From: Simplicispira suum
GTDB lineage: Bacteria; Pseudomonadota; Gammaproteobacteria; Burkholderiales; Burkholderiaceae_C
Assembly: GCF_003008595.1 (NCBI RefSeq)
Contig: NZ_CP027669.1
Location: 434,001-498,000, forward strand
Direction of reading: 5' to 3'
DNA length: 64,000 bases
Shown here in pieces: positions 19,233 through 28,173 of this stretch. The notes under the pieces are model-generated. The model made no database searches, was not told the origin of the DNA, and saw only the letters and a program-made list of their open reading frames with translations. The position numbers and the translations under genes are program-made. Each line of letters opens with the position of its first letter. The stretch's first letter is position 1.

Positions 19233-20063
19233 TTAGAAAGCGCCTGGGTAGGCCCCGCCATCGGCCAGCAGGTTCTGCCCATTGATGTAGCCGGCATGCA
19301 CGCTGCACAGAAAGGCACAGATGGCACCAAACTCGCCCGCTTCGCCAAAGCGACCGGCGGGAATGCTGGCACGCTGGGCCTGGCGGACGTCTTCCAGCGT
19401 CTTGCCACTGCGCGCTGCAGTGCCGGCAAAGGTGGCCGCCAGGCGGTCGGTATTGAACTTGCCCGGCAGCAGATTGTTGATGGTGACCCCGCGCCCGGCC
19501 ACTGCGCTGCGCGCCGCACCGGCGACAAAACCCGTCAGCCCGCTGCGCGCCCCATTCGACAAGCCCAGGATATCGATGGGCGCCTTGACCGCGCTCGACG
19601 TGATGTTGACGATGCGGCCAAAGCCGCGCGCCGCCATGCCATCGACGGTGGCGCGAATCAGGGCGATAGGCGTCAGCATGTTGGCGTCCAGCGCGGCGAT
19701 CCATGCGTCCCGGTCCCAATCGCGAAAGTCGCCGGGCGGTGGACCACCGGCGTTGGTCACGACCATATCGAAATCGTGCCCCGGCCCGCCGGGCACCGAA
19801 AAAGCCGCCTCGCGCCCGGCTTCGGTGGTGATGTCTGCAGCCACGGTCAGCACCCGGATTTTTGGCCGATTTAGGCCTCTAGCGCTTGCTGCTCCATCGT
19901 TTACAGCTATCAGTTCAGAAGCAGCTGCAGCCAGAGCGGCTTCACCGCGTGCGTTGATGACCAGGTTCACGCCCTCGCGCGCCAGAGCCTGCGCGCAACC
20001 CAGCCCCAGCCCCTTGCTGGCACCGCATACCAACGCCCATTTGCCCGCAATACCCAAATCCAT
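19233..20063 (-). CDS. SDR-family oxidoreductase lacking the YxxxK motif, with an in-frame repeat insertion
   Basis: 276 aa Rossmann-fold protein. The cofactor motif is CGASKGLGLG near residue 13, NAGG near 105 and NITSSAVK near 150. Where classical SDRs have YxxxK this one reads LSNGARSG, so the catalytic Tyr and Lys are absent. A subgroup of FabG-like SDRs shares this pattern, so it may be a genuine family with altered chemistry. Residues about 66-80 (VNDGAASARGLNRPK) are encoded by a copy of the dispersed palindromic repeat and extend the loop before TVAADIT. The start MDLGIAGKWALV fits the family. The ligand is unknown. Confidence 0.82.
   Translation of the reverse strand: MDLGIAGKWALVCGASKGLGLGCAQALAREGVNLVINARGEAALAAAASELIAVNDGAASARGLNRPKIRVLTVAADITTEAGREAAFSVPGGPGHDFDMVVTNAGGPPPGDFRDWDRDAWIAALDANMLTPIALIRATVDGMAARGFGRIVNITSSAVKAPIDILGLSNGARSGLTGFVAGAARSAVAGRGVTINNLLPGKFNTDRLAATFAGTAARSGKTLEDVRQAQRASIPAGRFGEAGEFGAICAFLCSVHAGYINGQNLLADGGAYPGAF
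19860..19915 (-). repeat. Palindromic repeat, copy R3, inside the SDR gene (core 19874-19908)
   Basis: On the minus strand AGCTGTA...AAGCGCTAGAGGCC, exactly 35 bp, flanked by TGAT on one side and an AT-rich arm on the other. The first hairpin arm is mutated. It is read in-frame by the SDR gene and adds about 15-18 residues. Unlike most copies it runs in the same direction as its gene. Confidence 0.8.
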
Positions 20064-20121
20064 AACAATCGCCTCGCTTCGCCATGTTTGGCATCCAATG
20101 ATCATACGGGGGGTCCACTTG

Positions 20122-20727
20122 ATGAAACCAGGCCTTATTTCGCGCGCAGGGCTCGCCGCACTGCTGGCAGGCGCCGCTTGGGCGCTGCCCGCCCTTGCGC
20201 AGCAAGACGGCTCGGTCATTCAGCGCGCCACCGAGCTGCGCGATGCGCCCGGTACCAGCGGGACCAGTCTGGGCGCCCTGGCCGAGGGCAGTGCCGTCGA
20301 GCGCACAGGCGAGCGCAAGGGCTCGTGGATCAAGGTGCGTACGCCGCAGGCAGGCAGTGGCTGGGTGCACATGTTTGACGTGGGCACGCGCGCCAGCGCG
20401 GCACCAGCGGCCGGCAACGCCGCCACCAGCGGCCTGCGCAGCCTGGGCGGTCTGCTCAGCGGCGGCTCGGGCACCACCACCGCCACGTCTACCGTGGGTA
20501 TCCGCGGCCTGGAGGCCGAGGACATCGCCAATGCCCAACCCAACCTCGCAGCGGTAAGCCAGGCGGAGCAGCTGCGCGTCAGCGCCGACCAGGCGCAGCG
20601 TTTTGCCAGCCGCGCCTCGCTGCGCACGCACCACGTGGCGGCACTGCCTGAGCCCGCACGCCCCGCTTCGCCCGGCGCGCCGGCGGGGGGCTTCAGCCCG
20701 ATGAACGAAAACATCAGCCCCAATTGA
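20122..20727 (+). CDS. Exported SH3-domain protein
   Basis: 201 aa. A Sec signal (LISRAGLAALLAGAAWALPALAQQ) is followed by a bacterial SH3 (SH3b) domain, about residues 30-85: IQRATELRDAPGTSGTSLGALAEGSAVERTGERKGSWIKVR and GWVHMF. SH3b domains usually bind cell-wall peptides. The C-terminal half is Ala/Gly-rich with no recognised domain, apart from a conserved-looking GIRGLEAEDIANAQPN segment that recurs in such proteins beside M48 peptidases. Its stop lies 12 bp before the M48 protease gene, so the two form an operon. Confidence 0.85.
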   Translation: MKPGLISRAGLAALLAGAAWALPALAQQDGSVIQRATELRDAPGTSGTSLGALAEGSAVERTGERKGSWIKVRTPQAGSGWVHMFDVGTRASAAPAAGNAATSGLRSLGGLLSGGSGTTTATSTVGIRGLEAEDIANAQPNLAAVSQAEQLRVSADQAQRFASRASLRTHHVAALPEPARPASPGAPAGGFSPMNENISPN

Positions 20728-20738
20728 AGGTGATCACC

Positions 20739-21791
20739 ATGTTTGTGCTTTTGCCTTCCCGCGCCTTGCGCGGCGCTCGCCTTGTCACCGCCTGCACCGT
20801 TCTGGCGCTGGCACCGAACCTGGCCCCCGCCCAGAACGTCATGAACCTGCTCAACTCCCTGGGCAGCAGCGTCGGCGGCGGATCGTCGCCAGGCGGTTTG
20901 CTTGGCACGCTTTCGGGGAACACCGCCGCGCCTGCAGCCCAGGGCGACGATCTCATCAGCTTGCTCACGCGCTCGACCGAGATCATTGACGAAGCCAGCG
21001 AAATCAAAATTGGCCGCCAGCTCGCCGCCGTGCTGCTGGGCAGCAAACCGCTGCATCCCGATGCCCGGCTGCAGGCCTACGTCAACCGGCTGGGGCGCTG
21101 GATCAGCCTGCAATCCGAGCGCCCCAACCTGCCCTGGACTTTCGTGGTGCTGGACGACAACGGCTACAACGCCTTTGCCGCCCCAGGCGGCTATGTGTTC
21201 GTGACCAAGGGATTGATCGACCGCTGCGCCGACGAGTCCGAGCTGGCGGGCATCCTGGCGCACGAAATCACCCATGTCACGCAGCGCCACCACCTGCAGG
21301 CCATGCGCAAAACGGCGCAGTCGGGGCTGCTGACACAACTGGTGGCTTCGCAAATCAAGACCAATGCCGTGGGCAACCTGGTGGCGTCGCAGGTGCTGGC
21401 GCTGGGGCGCAATCTGTACGCGCGCGGTCTGGACCAGGGCGACGAGTTTGAAGCCGACCGCCGCGGTGTGGCGCTGGCAGCGAGCAGCGGCTTCGATCCG
21501 TTTGGCTTGCCTGCCGCGCTTCAGGTGCTGCGTGCGGCCGCACCGGGCAATCCCATGTTCACCTTGTCGCTGGCCACCCATCCACCGGCCGAACAGCGCC
21601 TGGACCAATTGCAACTGGCCATGGGCAACCGGCTCGATGGGCTCACGGGCACGGCTCCGGTGACGGTGGCGCAGCGCCTGCAAGGCTCGGGCGGCGCGGC
21701 CCCAGCTGCGGCTGCGGCGGCGGGTGCAGCGGCGGTGGCCGCACCTGCCGCTACCGCAGAAAAGACCAAGCGCAACCGCAAGAAGAAATAG
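20739..21791 (+). CDS. Exported M48-family zinc metalloprotease
   Basis: 350 aa from ATG 20739 with a GAAGG ribosome site (a TTG at 20724 overlapping the upstream stop is less likely). Signal peptide ends near LAPAQN. The zinc site is HEITH in LAHEITHVTQRHH (about residue 172), with the third ligand in FEADRRGVALAASSG. The preceding AFAAPGGYVFVTKGLID is the usual M48 substrate-strand motif. Members act as periplasmic proteases or chaperones in outer-membrane quality control. It lacks the C-terminal TPRs of BepA and ends in an Ala-rich, Lys-rich tail. Confidence 0.92.
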   Translation: MFVLLPSRALRGARLVTACTVLALAPNLAPAQNVMNLLNSLGSSVGGGSSPGGLLGTLSGNTAAPAAQGDDLISLLTRSTEIIDEASEIKIGRQLAAVLLGSKPLHPDARLQAYVNRLGRWISLQSERPNLPWTFVVLDDNGYNAFAAPGGYVFVTKGLIDRCADESELAGILAHEITHVTQRHHLQAMRKTAQSGLLTQLVASQIKTNAVGNLVASQVLALGRNLYARGLDQGDEFEADRRGVALAASSGFDPFGLPAALQVLRAAAPGNPMFTLSLATHPPAEQRLDQLQLAMGNRLDGLTGTAPVTVAQRLQGSGGAAPAAAAAAGAAAVAAPAATAEKTKRNRKKK

Positions 21792-21797
21792 CGCCGG

Positions 21798-22757
21798 TCA
21801 GCGGCGCCCGGCGGGCGCGGCGCGCGCCGGGCCCGAGGCGCGCGAAAACACAAAAATTCCCGCAATCACCAGGGCAGAGCCCAGCGCCACACCCGCAGTG
21901 AACGGCTCACCCAGCAGCCAGACGCCCATCAGAATGGTAGCCATCGGCCCGACCATGCCGGCTTGGGAGGCCGCGCTGGCACCGATGCGCTCAATGGCCA
22001 TCATCACCATCAACACCGGCACGGCGGTGCACAGGGTGGCGTTGAGCACCGAGAGCCAGATCACTTCGGGCGCCACCAGCGCCGCGCTCCAGGGCCGCAG
22101 CAAGGCAAACTGGAGCAGGCACAGCACACAGGCCACGGAAGTGGCCAGGCCCACCAGACGCAGCGAACCCAGGCGCTGGACCATCTCGCCGCTGTAGACC
22201 AGATACGCGGCGTAGCTCGCGGCGCTGCCCAGCACCAGCAGCGCGCCCCAGGCGGCGTCCGGGCCTTGGTGCAGGGCCTCCTGACCAAAGACCAGCGCCA
22301 CGCCGCAATAGCTCACCAGCATGCCGAGCATCTGGCCGCGCCGAACGCCCCGGCCATACACGGCCCAGCCCAGCAACAGCACCAGCGTCGGGCTGAGGTA
22401 CTGAATCAGGCGCTCCAGGCTCGCCGTGATGTAGGCCAAGCCGGCGAAGTCGAGAAAACTTGCCAGGTAGTAGCCCGAAAACCCCAGGCCGAGCACCCCC
22501 AACCAGTCGCTGCGGGTCAGCGCTGCCTTGCCCCGGCTGGCCCACCACGCCATGGCGGCAAACAGAGGCAGAGCAAACAGCATGCGGTACATGATGAGCG
22601 TGACCGCATCGACGCCGTAGCGATACGCCAGCTTGACGATGATCGCCTTGCCACTGAAGGCCACCGCGCCCAGCAGCGCCAAGCTGAGGCCAATTGCTCT
22701 GTTTTTTGTAGCTGCTTGCGCAGCATCATCAAGCGCTGGAGGCACTTTTTTATTCAA
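21798..22757 (-). CDS. EamA/DMT-family transporter with repeat-derived N-terminus
   Basis: 319 aa with ten predicted helices in two EamA halves and the usual ILVYRMLF-like segment (LIMYRMLFALPLF). The conserved part begins near residue 19 (NRAIGLSLALLGAVAFSGKA). The residues before it are encoded by palindromic repeat R4. No ATG is available there: the frame opens with TTG at 22757, overlapping the thioesterase stop, or GTG at 22745. Translation is therefore probably coupled to the thioesterase. An inner-membrane exporter of unknown substrate. Confidence 0.85.
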   Translation of the reverse strand: MNKKVPPALDDAAQAATKNRAIGLSLALLGAVAFSGKAIIVKLAYRYGVDAVTLIMYRMLFALPLFAAMAWWASRGKAALTRSDWLGVLGLGFSGYYLASFLDFAGLAYITASLERLIQYLSPTLVLLLGWAVYGRGVRRGQMLGMLVSYCGVALVFGQEALHQGPDAAWGALLVLGSAASYAAYLVYSGEMVQRLGSLRLVGLATSVACVLCLLQFALLRPWSAALVAPEVIWLSVLNATLCTAVPVLMVMMAIERIGASAASQAGMVGPMATILMGVWLLGEPFTAGVALGSALVIAGIFVFSRASGPARAAPAGRR

Positions 22758-22765
22758 TTTTTCAA
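22695..22765 (+). repeat. Palindromic repeat, copy R4 (core 22710-22744)
   Basis: 35-bp core AGCTGCT...AAGCGCTGGAGGCA followed by the AT-rich arm with AATTTTT. It spans the junction of the thioesterase stop and the EamA start, coding for the last residues of one and the first residues of the other. Confidence 0.85.
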
Positions 22766-23179
22766 ACGAGCCAGAAAGGCGGGGGGAATGCCAGCGACCG
22801 TGCGGCTGGCAGCGTCGACAAACACCACGCCCACCTTGCTGCGCGCCACCTCACGGCCGCTGCTGCGCTCGGTCATGCAAAAGACAAGATCAAAGCCGTA
22901 TTTGTTGAAATCGCTGGGGAGCATTTGCACCCGCAGGGTCTCTCCGTGAAAACCCTCGGACTTGTATTGCGCCACGATATCGCCCACTACGATCGCCAGG
23001 CCTTCCACGCTCGACTCGCGGTAGCCGAGTGATTGGAAGAATCGCACCCGCGCTTCGGACACCAAGGTCAGCAGCTGGGCGTTGTCCAGGTGGCCGCCCT
23101 GGTTGACGTGGCTGATATAAATCTGCATGTCAGTTTCAAAGCTGAAACGCTCGGGAAGCTCAAAAACGATGCGTGGCAT
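22754..23179 (-). CDS. Acyl-CoA thioesterase-like hotdog protein
   Basis: 141 aa with a 4HBT hotdog fold: YISHVNQGGHLDNAQLLTLVSEARVRFFQSLG resembles the catalytic helix region of the YbgC/FcbB group, where an Asp or equivalent acid serves in hydrolysis; here Asp occurs at HLDN. The later strands VVGDIVAQYKSEGFHGETL and KVGVVFVDAASR fit. The start at MPRIVFELPE removes 21 residues that have no family support. It ends inside palindromic repeat R4 and overlaps the EamA start. Substrate unknown. Confidence 0.82.
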   Translation of the reverse strand: MPRIVFELPERFSFETDMQIYISHVNQGGHLDNAQLLTLVSEARVRFFQSLGYRESSVEGLAIVVGDIVAQYKSEGFHGETLRVQMLPSDFNKYGFDLVFCMTERSSGREVARSKVGVVFVDAASRTVAGIPPAFLARLKN

Positions 23180-23190
23180 GTGAATAAAAA

Positions 23191-24507
23191 TCAGAGCTTG
23201 GGGTGGAATACGCGTTGGTGCAGCTGGCGCAGCGACCACCACACCGACAGCGCCACCACCGGAATCGCCAGCGCCGCCGTGGTTTCGGGCGCCAGCGGCC
23301 AGCCAAGCTTTTGCCCGCCCTTGGCGAGGTAGCTCACCAGACCGACGATGTAGTAGGTAATGGCGGCCACCGACAGGCCCTCCACCGTCGATTGCATTTG
23401 CAACTGCAGGTCCTGGCGCCGGTTCATGCTGGCCAGGAGCTGCTGACTGCTTTGCTGCTGCTCGATCTCGACGCGGGTGCGCAGCAGGTTGCTGATGCGC
23501 GAGACGCGCTGGGAAAGCGCCTCCTGCCGCCGCGAGGCCCAGGCGCAGGTGCTGCGCGCCGGACTCAGGCGCCGCTCCATGAATTCGGCGATGGTCTGCA
23601 TGCCCGCCAGGCGCGACTCGTGCAGGTCGGCAATGCGCCGGTCCACCAGCTCGAAGTAGGCGCTGCTGGCGGAAAAACGCGAGTGCGTGGCGGCAAACTG
23701 GCTCTCCACCTTGCCCGCCAGCCGGGTCAGGCGGTCCAGCAGTTCGGCTTCGGCGTTGTGGTCTGCCGTCCGTATGGCGTCGGCCAGTGAGGCCAGTTCG
23801 CGCTCGGCGCTGGCCAGAACGGTGGAGGCATCGCGCGCCGCCGGCAGACCCAGCAGTGCGGCCATGCGGTAGGTTTCAATCTCCAGGAGCTGCTGCACCA
23901 GCCGGCCCAGGCGCCGGGGCGTCATACCGCCGACGAGCAACACCATGCGGGCGCAGCCATCGGCGTGCAGCGCAAAGTCGGTATAGACCTCGCCGTGGCC
24001 GTGGGCGACGGTGGAGGCCACCAGCGTGTCTTCGTTGAGCACATGGCCCACCAGGCTGGTGTCGCCGAAATCGCTGTTTTCAAGCACCCACAGGTTCAGG
24101 CTGCACAGGCATTGGCCCGGCAGTGCGGCCAGCCAGTCGAGCGGAATGACGTTGGCCACACCCGTGGGCTCGCGCTCGCCAAAACCCTCGGTGCGCAGCG
24201 CCGTGGTGAAGGTCCAGGCGACAAATTCGGTGTGCAGTTCCCAGCGCACGCGAAACGCGCCCAGATCCATGCGCAGATGGGTGGTTTGCGCGTCGGGCAG
24301 GGGTGCATGGTGGTCGCGCAAGAGGCTGGCGAGGTGGGCCCGGCTGGCCTCGCGCATGTCTGCGTCGGCCAGCATCACGATGTGCAGGCAGGCCAGCGGC
24401 GCCTTGACGGCCTCGGGCGGGCGGGCATGCACTTCGTTGTGCAGCGCGGCGCGCTGAGGATGGTTGACAAGCTGCCTCACGGGTGCGGTGCGGGTGGAGA
24501 GATTCAT
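23191..24507 (-). CDS. DUF3422-family membrane protein
   Basis: 438 aa. It opens with the family signature ALHNEVHARPPEAVKAP and HLRMDLGAFRVRWELHTEFVAWTF, and has a central coiled-coil stretch (ASLADAIRT...LDRLTRLAGKVESQFAATHS). Two C-terminal transmembrane helices lie near 385-405 and 412-430. The family is widespread in proteobacteria but has no assigned function. The thioesterase start lies 11 bp after its stop, so the genes are probably co-transcribed. Confidence 0.88.
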   Translation of the reverse strand: MNLSTRTAPVRQLVNHPQRAALHNEVHARPPEAVKAPLACLHIVMLADADMREASRAHLASLLRDHHAPLPDAQTTHLRMDLGAFRVRWELHTEFVAWTFTTALRTEGFGEREPTGVANVIPLDWLAALPGQCLCSLNLWVLENSDFGDTSLVGHVLNEDTLVASTVAHGHGEVYTDFALHADGCARMVLLVGGMTPRRLGRLVQQLLEIETYRMAALLGLPAARDASTVLASAERELASLADAIRTADHNAEAELLDRLTRLAGKVESQFAATHSRFSASSAYFELVDRRIADLHESRLAGMQTIAEFMERRLSPARSTCAWASRRQEALSQRVSRISNLLRTRVEIEQQQSSQQLLASMNRRQDLQLQMQSTVEGLSVAAITYYIVGLVSYLAKGGQKLGWPLAPETTAALAIPVVALSVWWSLRQLHQRVFHPKL

Positions 24508-24596
24508 GGGCTGCGAAAAGCGGGTGGTGTGGGCCGGTCACAGACCACGGTTGCGCTGACGATGGCGCAAGCGCGCGCTGCGCATTGTGCCGGTAC

Positions 24597-26303
24597 TTAG
24601 TCAGGCGCCGTGTGGGCGCAGGCGCTGTGCGCCGCGTGGTCCAGGTGTTCGGCCAGCAGCGCGCGGGTGACGCCATTGGTCCAGCCAAAGCCGTCCTGCA
24701 ACGGGTACTCGCCGCCGCCACCACCGTGCGAAGCGTCCGCATGGAGTTCGCGCAGGGCGTACTTTTCCACCAGCTTGCCCTCGGCCTGATAGACCTCGGC
24801 CACGGTGCTGAGCCAGCGGTGGGCGATGTCACGGGCCAGCTCGGCGTGGCCGTAATTTTGCAGGCCGCGAATGCCCATCCACTGCAGCGGCGCCCAGCCG
24901 TTGGGGCGGTCCCACTGCTGGTCGCTGCCACATTCGGTGGTGGCCAGGCCGCCAGGCGCCAGCAGGCGCGCGCGCACCGTGGCTGCCATGGCTGCGGCTT
25001 GGTCGGGTTCGGCCAGGCCGACAAAAAGCGGTGTCAGGCTGGCGGCGGTCAGGCAGCTGCGGCGCGCGCCCTTGCGCCAGTCGTAGTCGAAAAAGGCGCC
25101 CTGCCCGGCGTCCCAGCACAGCGCCAGCAAGGCTTGTCGGCGCGCTTCCGCCTGGGCGGCGTACTCGCTCGCCGCTGCGGCGTCGCCGGCGTCCTGGCAC
25201 AGCCGGGCGAGCGTGGTTTCAAGCTTGTAGAGAAAGGCATTCAGATCGACCGGCAAAATCTCGGTGGTGCAGATGGCGGTCAACGAACGCGCCGAAGCCG
25301 CGCGCTGCGGTTGCTGCGCTGGGGCTTCGGGCGCAGGCGCGGGCGCGGCTATCTGGCTGAGCCAGCGGCTGCTGAAGTCCCAGCCCGACTCGGCGGCGGC
25401 GCGCAGGTTGCGGTAAACCTCCTGCGGCTCGCGCTGGCAGGCGCGCGCGGTGGCCACGTCTTCCAGCCAGGACTCTTCTCGCGGCGTATCCCGGTCGTCC
25501 CAGTAGCGGTTGAGCAGCGCGCCGCCGGGCAGGCGCACCACACGGCGTGAGGCTTGGGCCCTGGGGCGTTCATTCGCGTCCGACAGCTCGTGGGCACCGG
25601 CCATCCACCACGCGTACTCCTGCTGCAACTGGCTGCGGTGGTCTGCGGCCTGGGCCGCGCCGTGTTGCTCGGCGAGTTCCAACATCAGCACAAACAGCGG
25701 CGGCTGCGAGCGTCCCAGGTAGTAGCTGCGCGTACCGTTGGGCACATGGCCGTAGGTGTCGATCAGGTAGGCGAAATTGCACACCATGTCGGCCAGCAGA
25801 TCGGTGCGGCCGCTTTCGGCAAGCCCCAGCATGGTGAAGTAGGAATCCCAGTAATACAGTTCACCAAAGCGCCCGCCCGGCACCACATAGGGCCGGGGCA
25901 ATGGCAGGATCGATGCATTGGCTGGGTGCGTACTTGGGTGGCGCGTGAGCACCGGCCACAGCGCGTCGATGTGGGTGCACAGCGGCTGGCCGGGGACCGA
26001 TTCGTACTCGGATTTGGGCGGCCGGGTGGCGCGAAAATGCGCGTGTACAAAGCCCGTCAGATCGAAGTTCGGCCGATGGTGCGCCTGGCGGTAGGCTTCC
26101 AGAATCGCGGCTGGATCCGAAAGCGGAACGCAATCGACAAAGGTCTTGCTGTCGTCAAACACGCCGCCGCTTTGCACCGCGACGAACAACTCCTGGTAGC
26201 GGTCTGCGGGAGAGAGAGCGTCGGGGCGCGCCGCAAGCGCCGCCTGTTGTTCGCGCTGCGTGCGCGAGCTGGTGCAATGCGGTGGCTGAGTGCCCATCAC
26301 CAT
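24597..26303 (-). CDS. Alpha,alpha-trehalase (glycoside hydrolase family 37)
   Basis: 568 aa from ATG 26303. It hydrolyses trehalose to two glucose molecules. Both trehalase signatures are present: PGGRFGELYYWDSYF near residue 165 and QQWDRPNGWAPLQW near 460; the catalytic Asp and Glu regions are in place. No signal peptide, so probably the cytoplasmic type. The segment AAPAPAPEAPAQQPQRAAS (about 330-348) is a non-conserved linker insertion. The gene starts 11 bp after the stop of the GspE-type ATPase gene on the same strand, although the functions seem unrelated. Confidence 0.93.
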   Translation of the reverse strand: MVMGTQPPHCTSSRTQREQQAALAARPDALSPADRYQELFVAVQSGGVFDDSKTFVDCVPLSDPAAILEAYRQAHHRPNFDLTGFVHAHFRATRPPKSEYESVPGQPLCTHIDALWPVLTRHPSTHPANASILPLPRPYVVPGGRFGELYYWDSYFTMLGLAESGRTDLLADMVCNFAYLIDTYGHVPNGTRSYYLGRSQPPLFVLMLELAEQHGAAQAADHRSQLQQEYAWWMAGAHELSDANERPRAQASRRVVRLPGGALLNRYWDDRDTPREESWLEDVATARACQREPQEVYRNLRAAAESGWDFSSRWLSQIAAPAPAPEAPAQQPQRAASARSLTAICTTEILPVDLNAFLYKLETTLARLCQDAGDAAAASEYAAQAEARRQALLALCWDAGQGAFFDYDWRKGARRSCLTAASLTPLFVGLAEPDQAAAMAATVRARLLAPGGLATTECGSDQQWDRPNGWAPLQWMGIRGLQNYGHAELARDIAHRWLSTVAEVYQAEGKLVEKYALRELHADASHGGGGGEYPLQDGFGWTNGVTRALLAEHLDHAAHSACAHTAPD

Positions 26304-26313
26304 GCCCGGCGCC

Positions 26314-28137
26314 TCATCGCAGCTCCAGCGGCGGGGTGGCACTCAGCACTTCTTCCAGCGTGGTCAGGCCCTCGGCCACACGCAGCGCGCCGGCCAGGCG
26401 CAAGGGGCGCATGCCGTCCACCACGGCCTGTCGGCGCATCCCGGACAGCGAGGGCTCCTTGGTCAATTCGCGTTTGAACTTCTCGCTCACCGTGAGCAGT
26501 TCGTACAAGCCCATGCGGCCGCGAAAGCCGGTCATGCGGCAATCCACGCAGCCCACCGGTTTGAAGGGCCGGTAGTCGCCCGAGAGCTTCCAGGGCTTGA
26601 CGGCCTCGGCCAGCGCCTCCTGCGAGGCGGCCTCGTCGGGCTCTTTGCACTGCTTGCACAGCGTTCGCACCAGGCGCTGGGCGAGCACGCCCAGCAGCGT
26701 GGCGTGAATCAGGTAGCTGGGAATGCCCAGCTCGACCAAGCGCGTGATGGCGCTGGGCGCATCGTTGGTGTGCAGCGTGGAAAACACCAGATGCCCGGTG
26801 AGCGCCGCCTGCACCGCCATGTCGGCGGTGGGCAAATCGCGGATTTCGCCCACCATGATGATGTCCGGGTCCTGGCGCATCAGGGCGCGCACGCCCTCGG
26901 CAAAGCTGAAATCGAGCTGGGGCTGGGCCTGCGTCTGGTTGAAGCTGGGCTCGATCATTTCGATCGGGTCTTCCACCGTGCTGACGTTGACCGCCTCGGT
27001 GGCCACGCGCTTGAGCGTGGAATACAGCGTGGTCGTCTTGCCCGAACCGGTGGGGCCGGTGACCAGTATGACGCCGTGCGGACGTTTGATGAGTTCTTCC
27101 CAGCGCTTGGCGTCGTGGGGCGTAAAGCCCAGGGCGTCCAGGTCTTTCACCGCCGTGTCGGGGTCGAAGATGCGCATCACCATCTTCTCGCCAAAGGCCG
27201 TGGGCAGCGTGGCCAGACGCATTTCGACTTCGTCGCCGCGCTGGTTGCGCGTCTTGATGCGGCCGTCCTGCGGCCGGCGCTTTTCCACCACGTCCATGCG
27301 ACCCAGGAGCTTGACGCGCGCCACCATGGCGCTCATCACACCCAGCGGCATCTGGTAGACCGGGTGCAGCACGCCGTCGATGCGAAAACGGATCACGCCC
27401 TGCTCGCGCCGGGGCTCCAGGTGAATGTCGCTGGCGCGCTGATCAAAGGCGTACTGCCAGAGCCAGTCGACCACCCTGACGACGCCCTGGTCGTTGGCAT
27501 CGAGCTGCTTGTTGCTCTTGCCCAGCTCGACCAGCTGCTCAAAGTTGCTGGTGGCCGATTGCCCGCCCGACTTTTGCGCCGCGCGCACCGATTTGGCCAG
27601 CGCAAAGAACTCGGCGGTGTAGCGGTGGATGTCCAGCGGATTGGCCAGCACGCGGCGCACCGACCGGCGCGCCTGGCGCTCGACCTCGCCCACCCAGTCG
27701 GTGATGAAGGGCTCGGCCGTGGCCACAACCACTTCCTTGAGACTCACTTGCACCGGCAGCACCTTGTGCCGCTCGGCGTAGGTGGCGCTCATGGTGTCTG
27801 CCACCTTGCCCACGTCCACCTTGAGCGGATCGATGCGCAGATAGTCGAGCCCAACGCGCTTGGCCAGATACTCGGTCAGCATTTCGATGTCGAGCGGCTT
27901 GCCGTCACTGGCGCGCGACATGGCCACGCTGTCGAGCCGCACCAACGGGTGCTGGCTGCTCTCAGCCTGCGAGCAGCGTGCGATGGTTCGCGCGGCTTCC
28001 TCTTCGCTGATGACGCCGTCCGTGCGCAGCCACTCGACAATGCGCAACCATTGCAGCGGGCCGATGGGGCGATCTGTCCTCGCGACGAGGGTGGCTGCGT
28101 GGACAGATGCGTGCGTGGATGCGTGCGTGGAGGTCAT
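26314..28137 (-). CDS. GspE/PilB-family secretion or pilus assembly ATPase
   Basis: 607 aa. The N-terminal MshEN/GspE_N domain (about 70-170) is followed by the ATPase: Walker A GPTGSGKTTT near 350, Asp box VSTVEDPIEM, Walker B DIIMVGEIRD, His box GHLVFSTLHTND, and a four-Cys zinc site CKQC...CVDC typical of GspE and PilB. It hexamerises at the inner membrane to power a type II secretion or type IV pilus machine; no other parts lie nearby, so which one is undecided. The N-terminus THASTHASVHAAT comes from a short tandem repeat of CACGCATC. Confidence 0.92.
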   Translation of the reverse strand: MTSTHASTHASVHAATLVARTDRPIGPLQWLRIVEWLRTDGVISEEEAARTIARCSQAESSQHPLVRLDSVAMSRASDGKPLDIEMLTEYLAKRVGLDYLRIDPLKVDVGKVADTMSATYAERHKVLPVQVSLKEVVVATAEPFITDWVGEVERQARRSVRRVLANPLDIHRYTAEFFALAKSVRAAQKSGGQSATSNFEQLVELGKSNKQLDANDQGVVRVVDWLWQYAFDQRASDIHLEPRREQGVIRFRIDGVLHPVYQMPLGVMSAMVARVKLLGRMDVVEKRRPQDGRIKTRNQRGDEVEMRLATLPTAFGEKMVMRIFDPDTAVKDLDALGFTPHDAKRWEELIKRPHGVILVTGPTGSGKTTTLYSTLKRVATEAVNVSTVEDPIEMIEPSFNQTQAQPQLDFSFAEGVRALMRQDPDIIMVGEIRDLPTADMAVQAALTGHLVFSTLHTNDAPSAITRLVELGIPSYLIHATLLGVLAQRLVRTLCKQCKEPDEAASQEALAEAVKPWKLSGDYRPFKPVGCVDCRMTGFRGRMGLYELLTVSEKFKRELTKEPSLSGMRRQAVVDGMRPLRLAGALRVAEGLTTLEEVLSATPPLELR

Positions 28138-28173
28138 GGGCGTATTTTGCGGCAGGCTGGACGGGGCGTCTGG

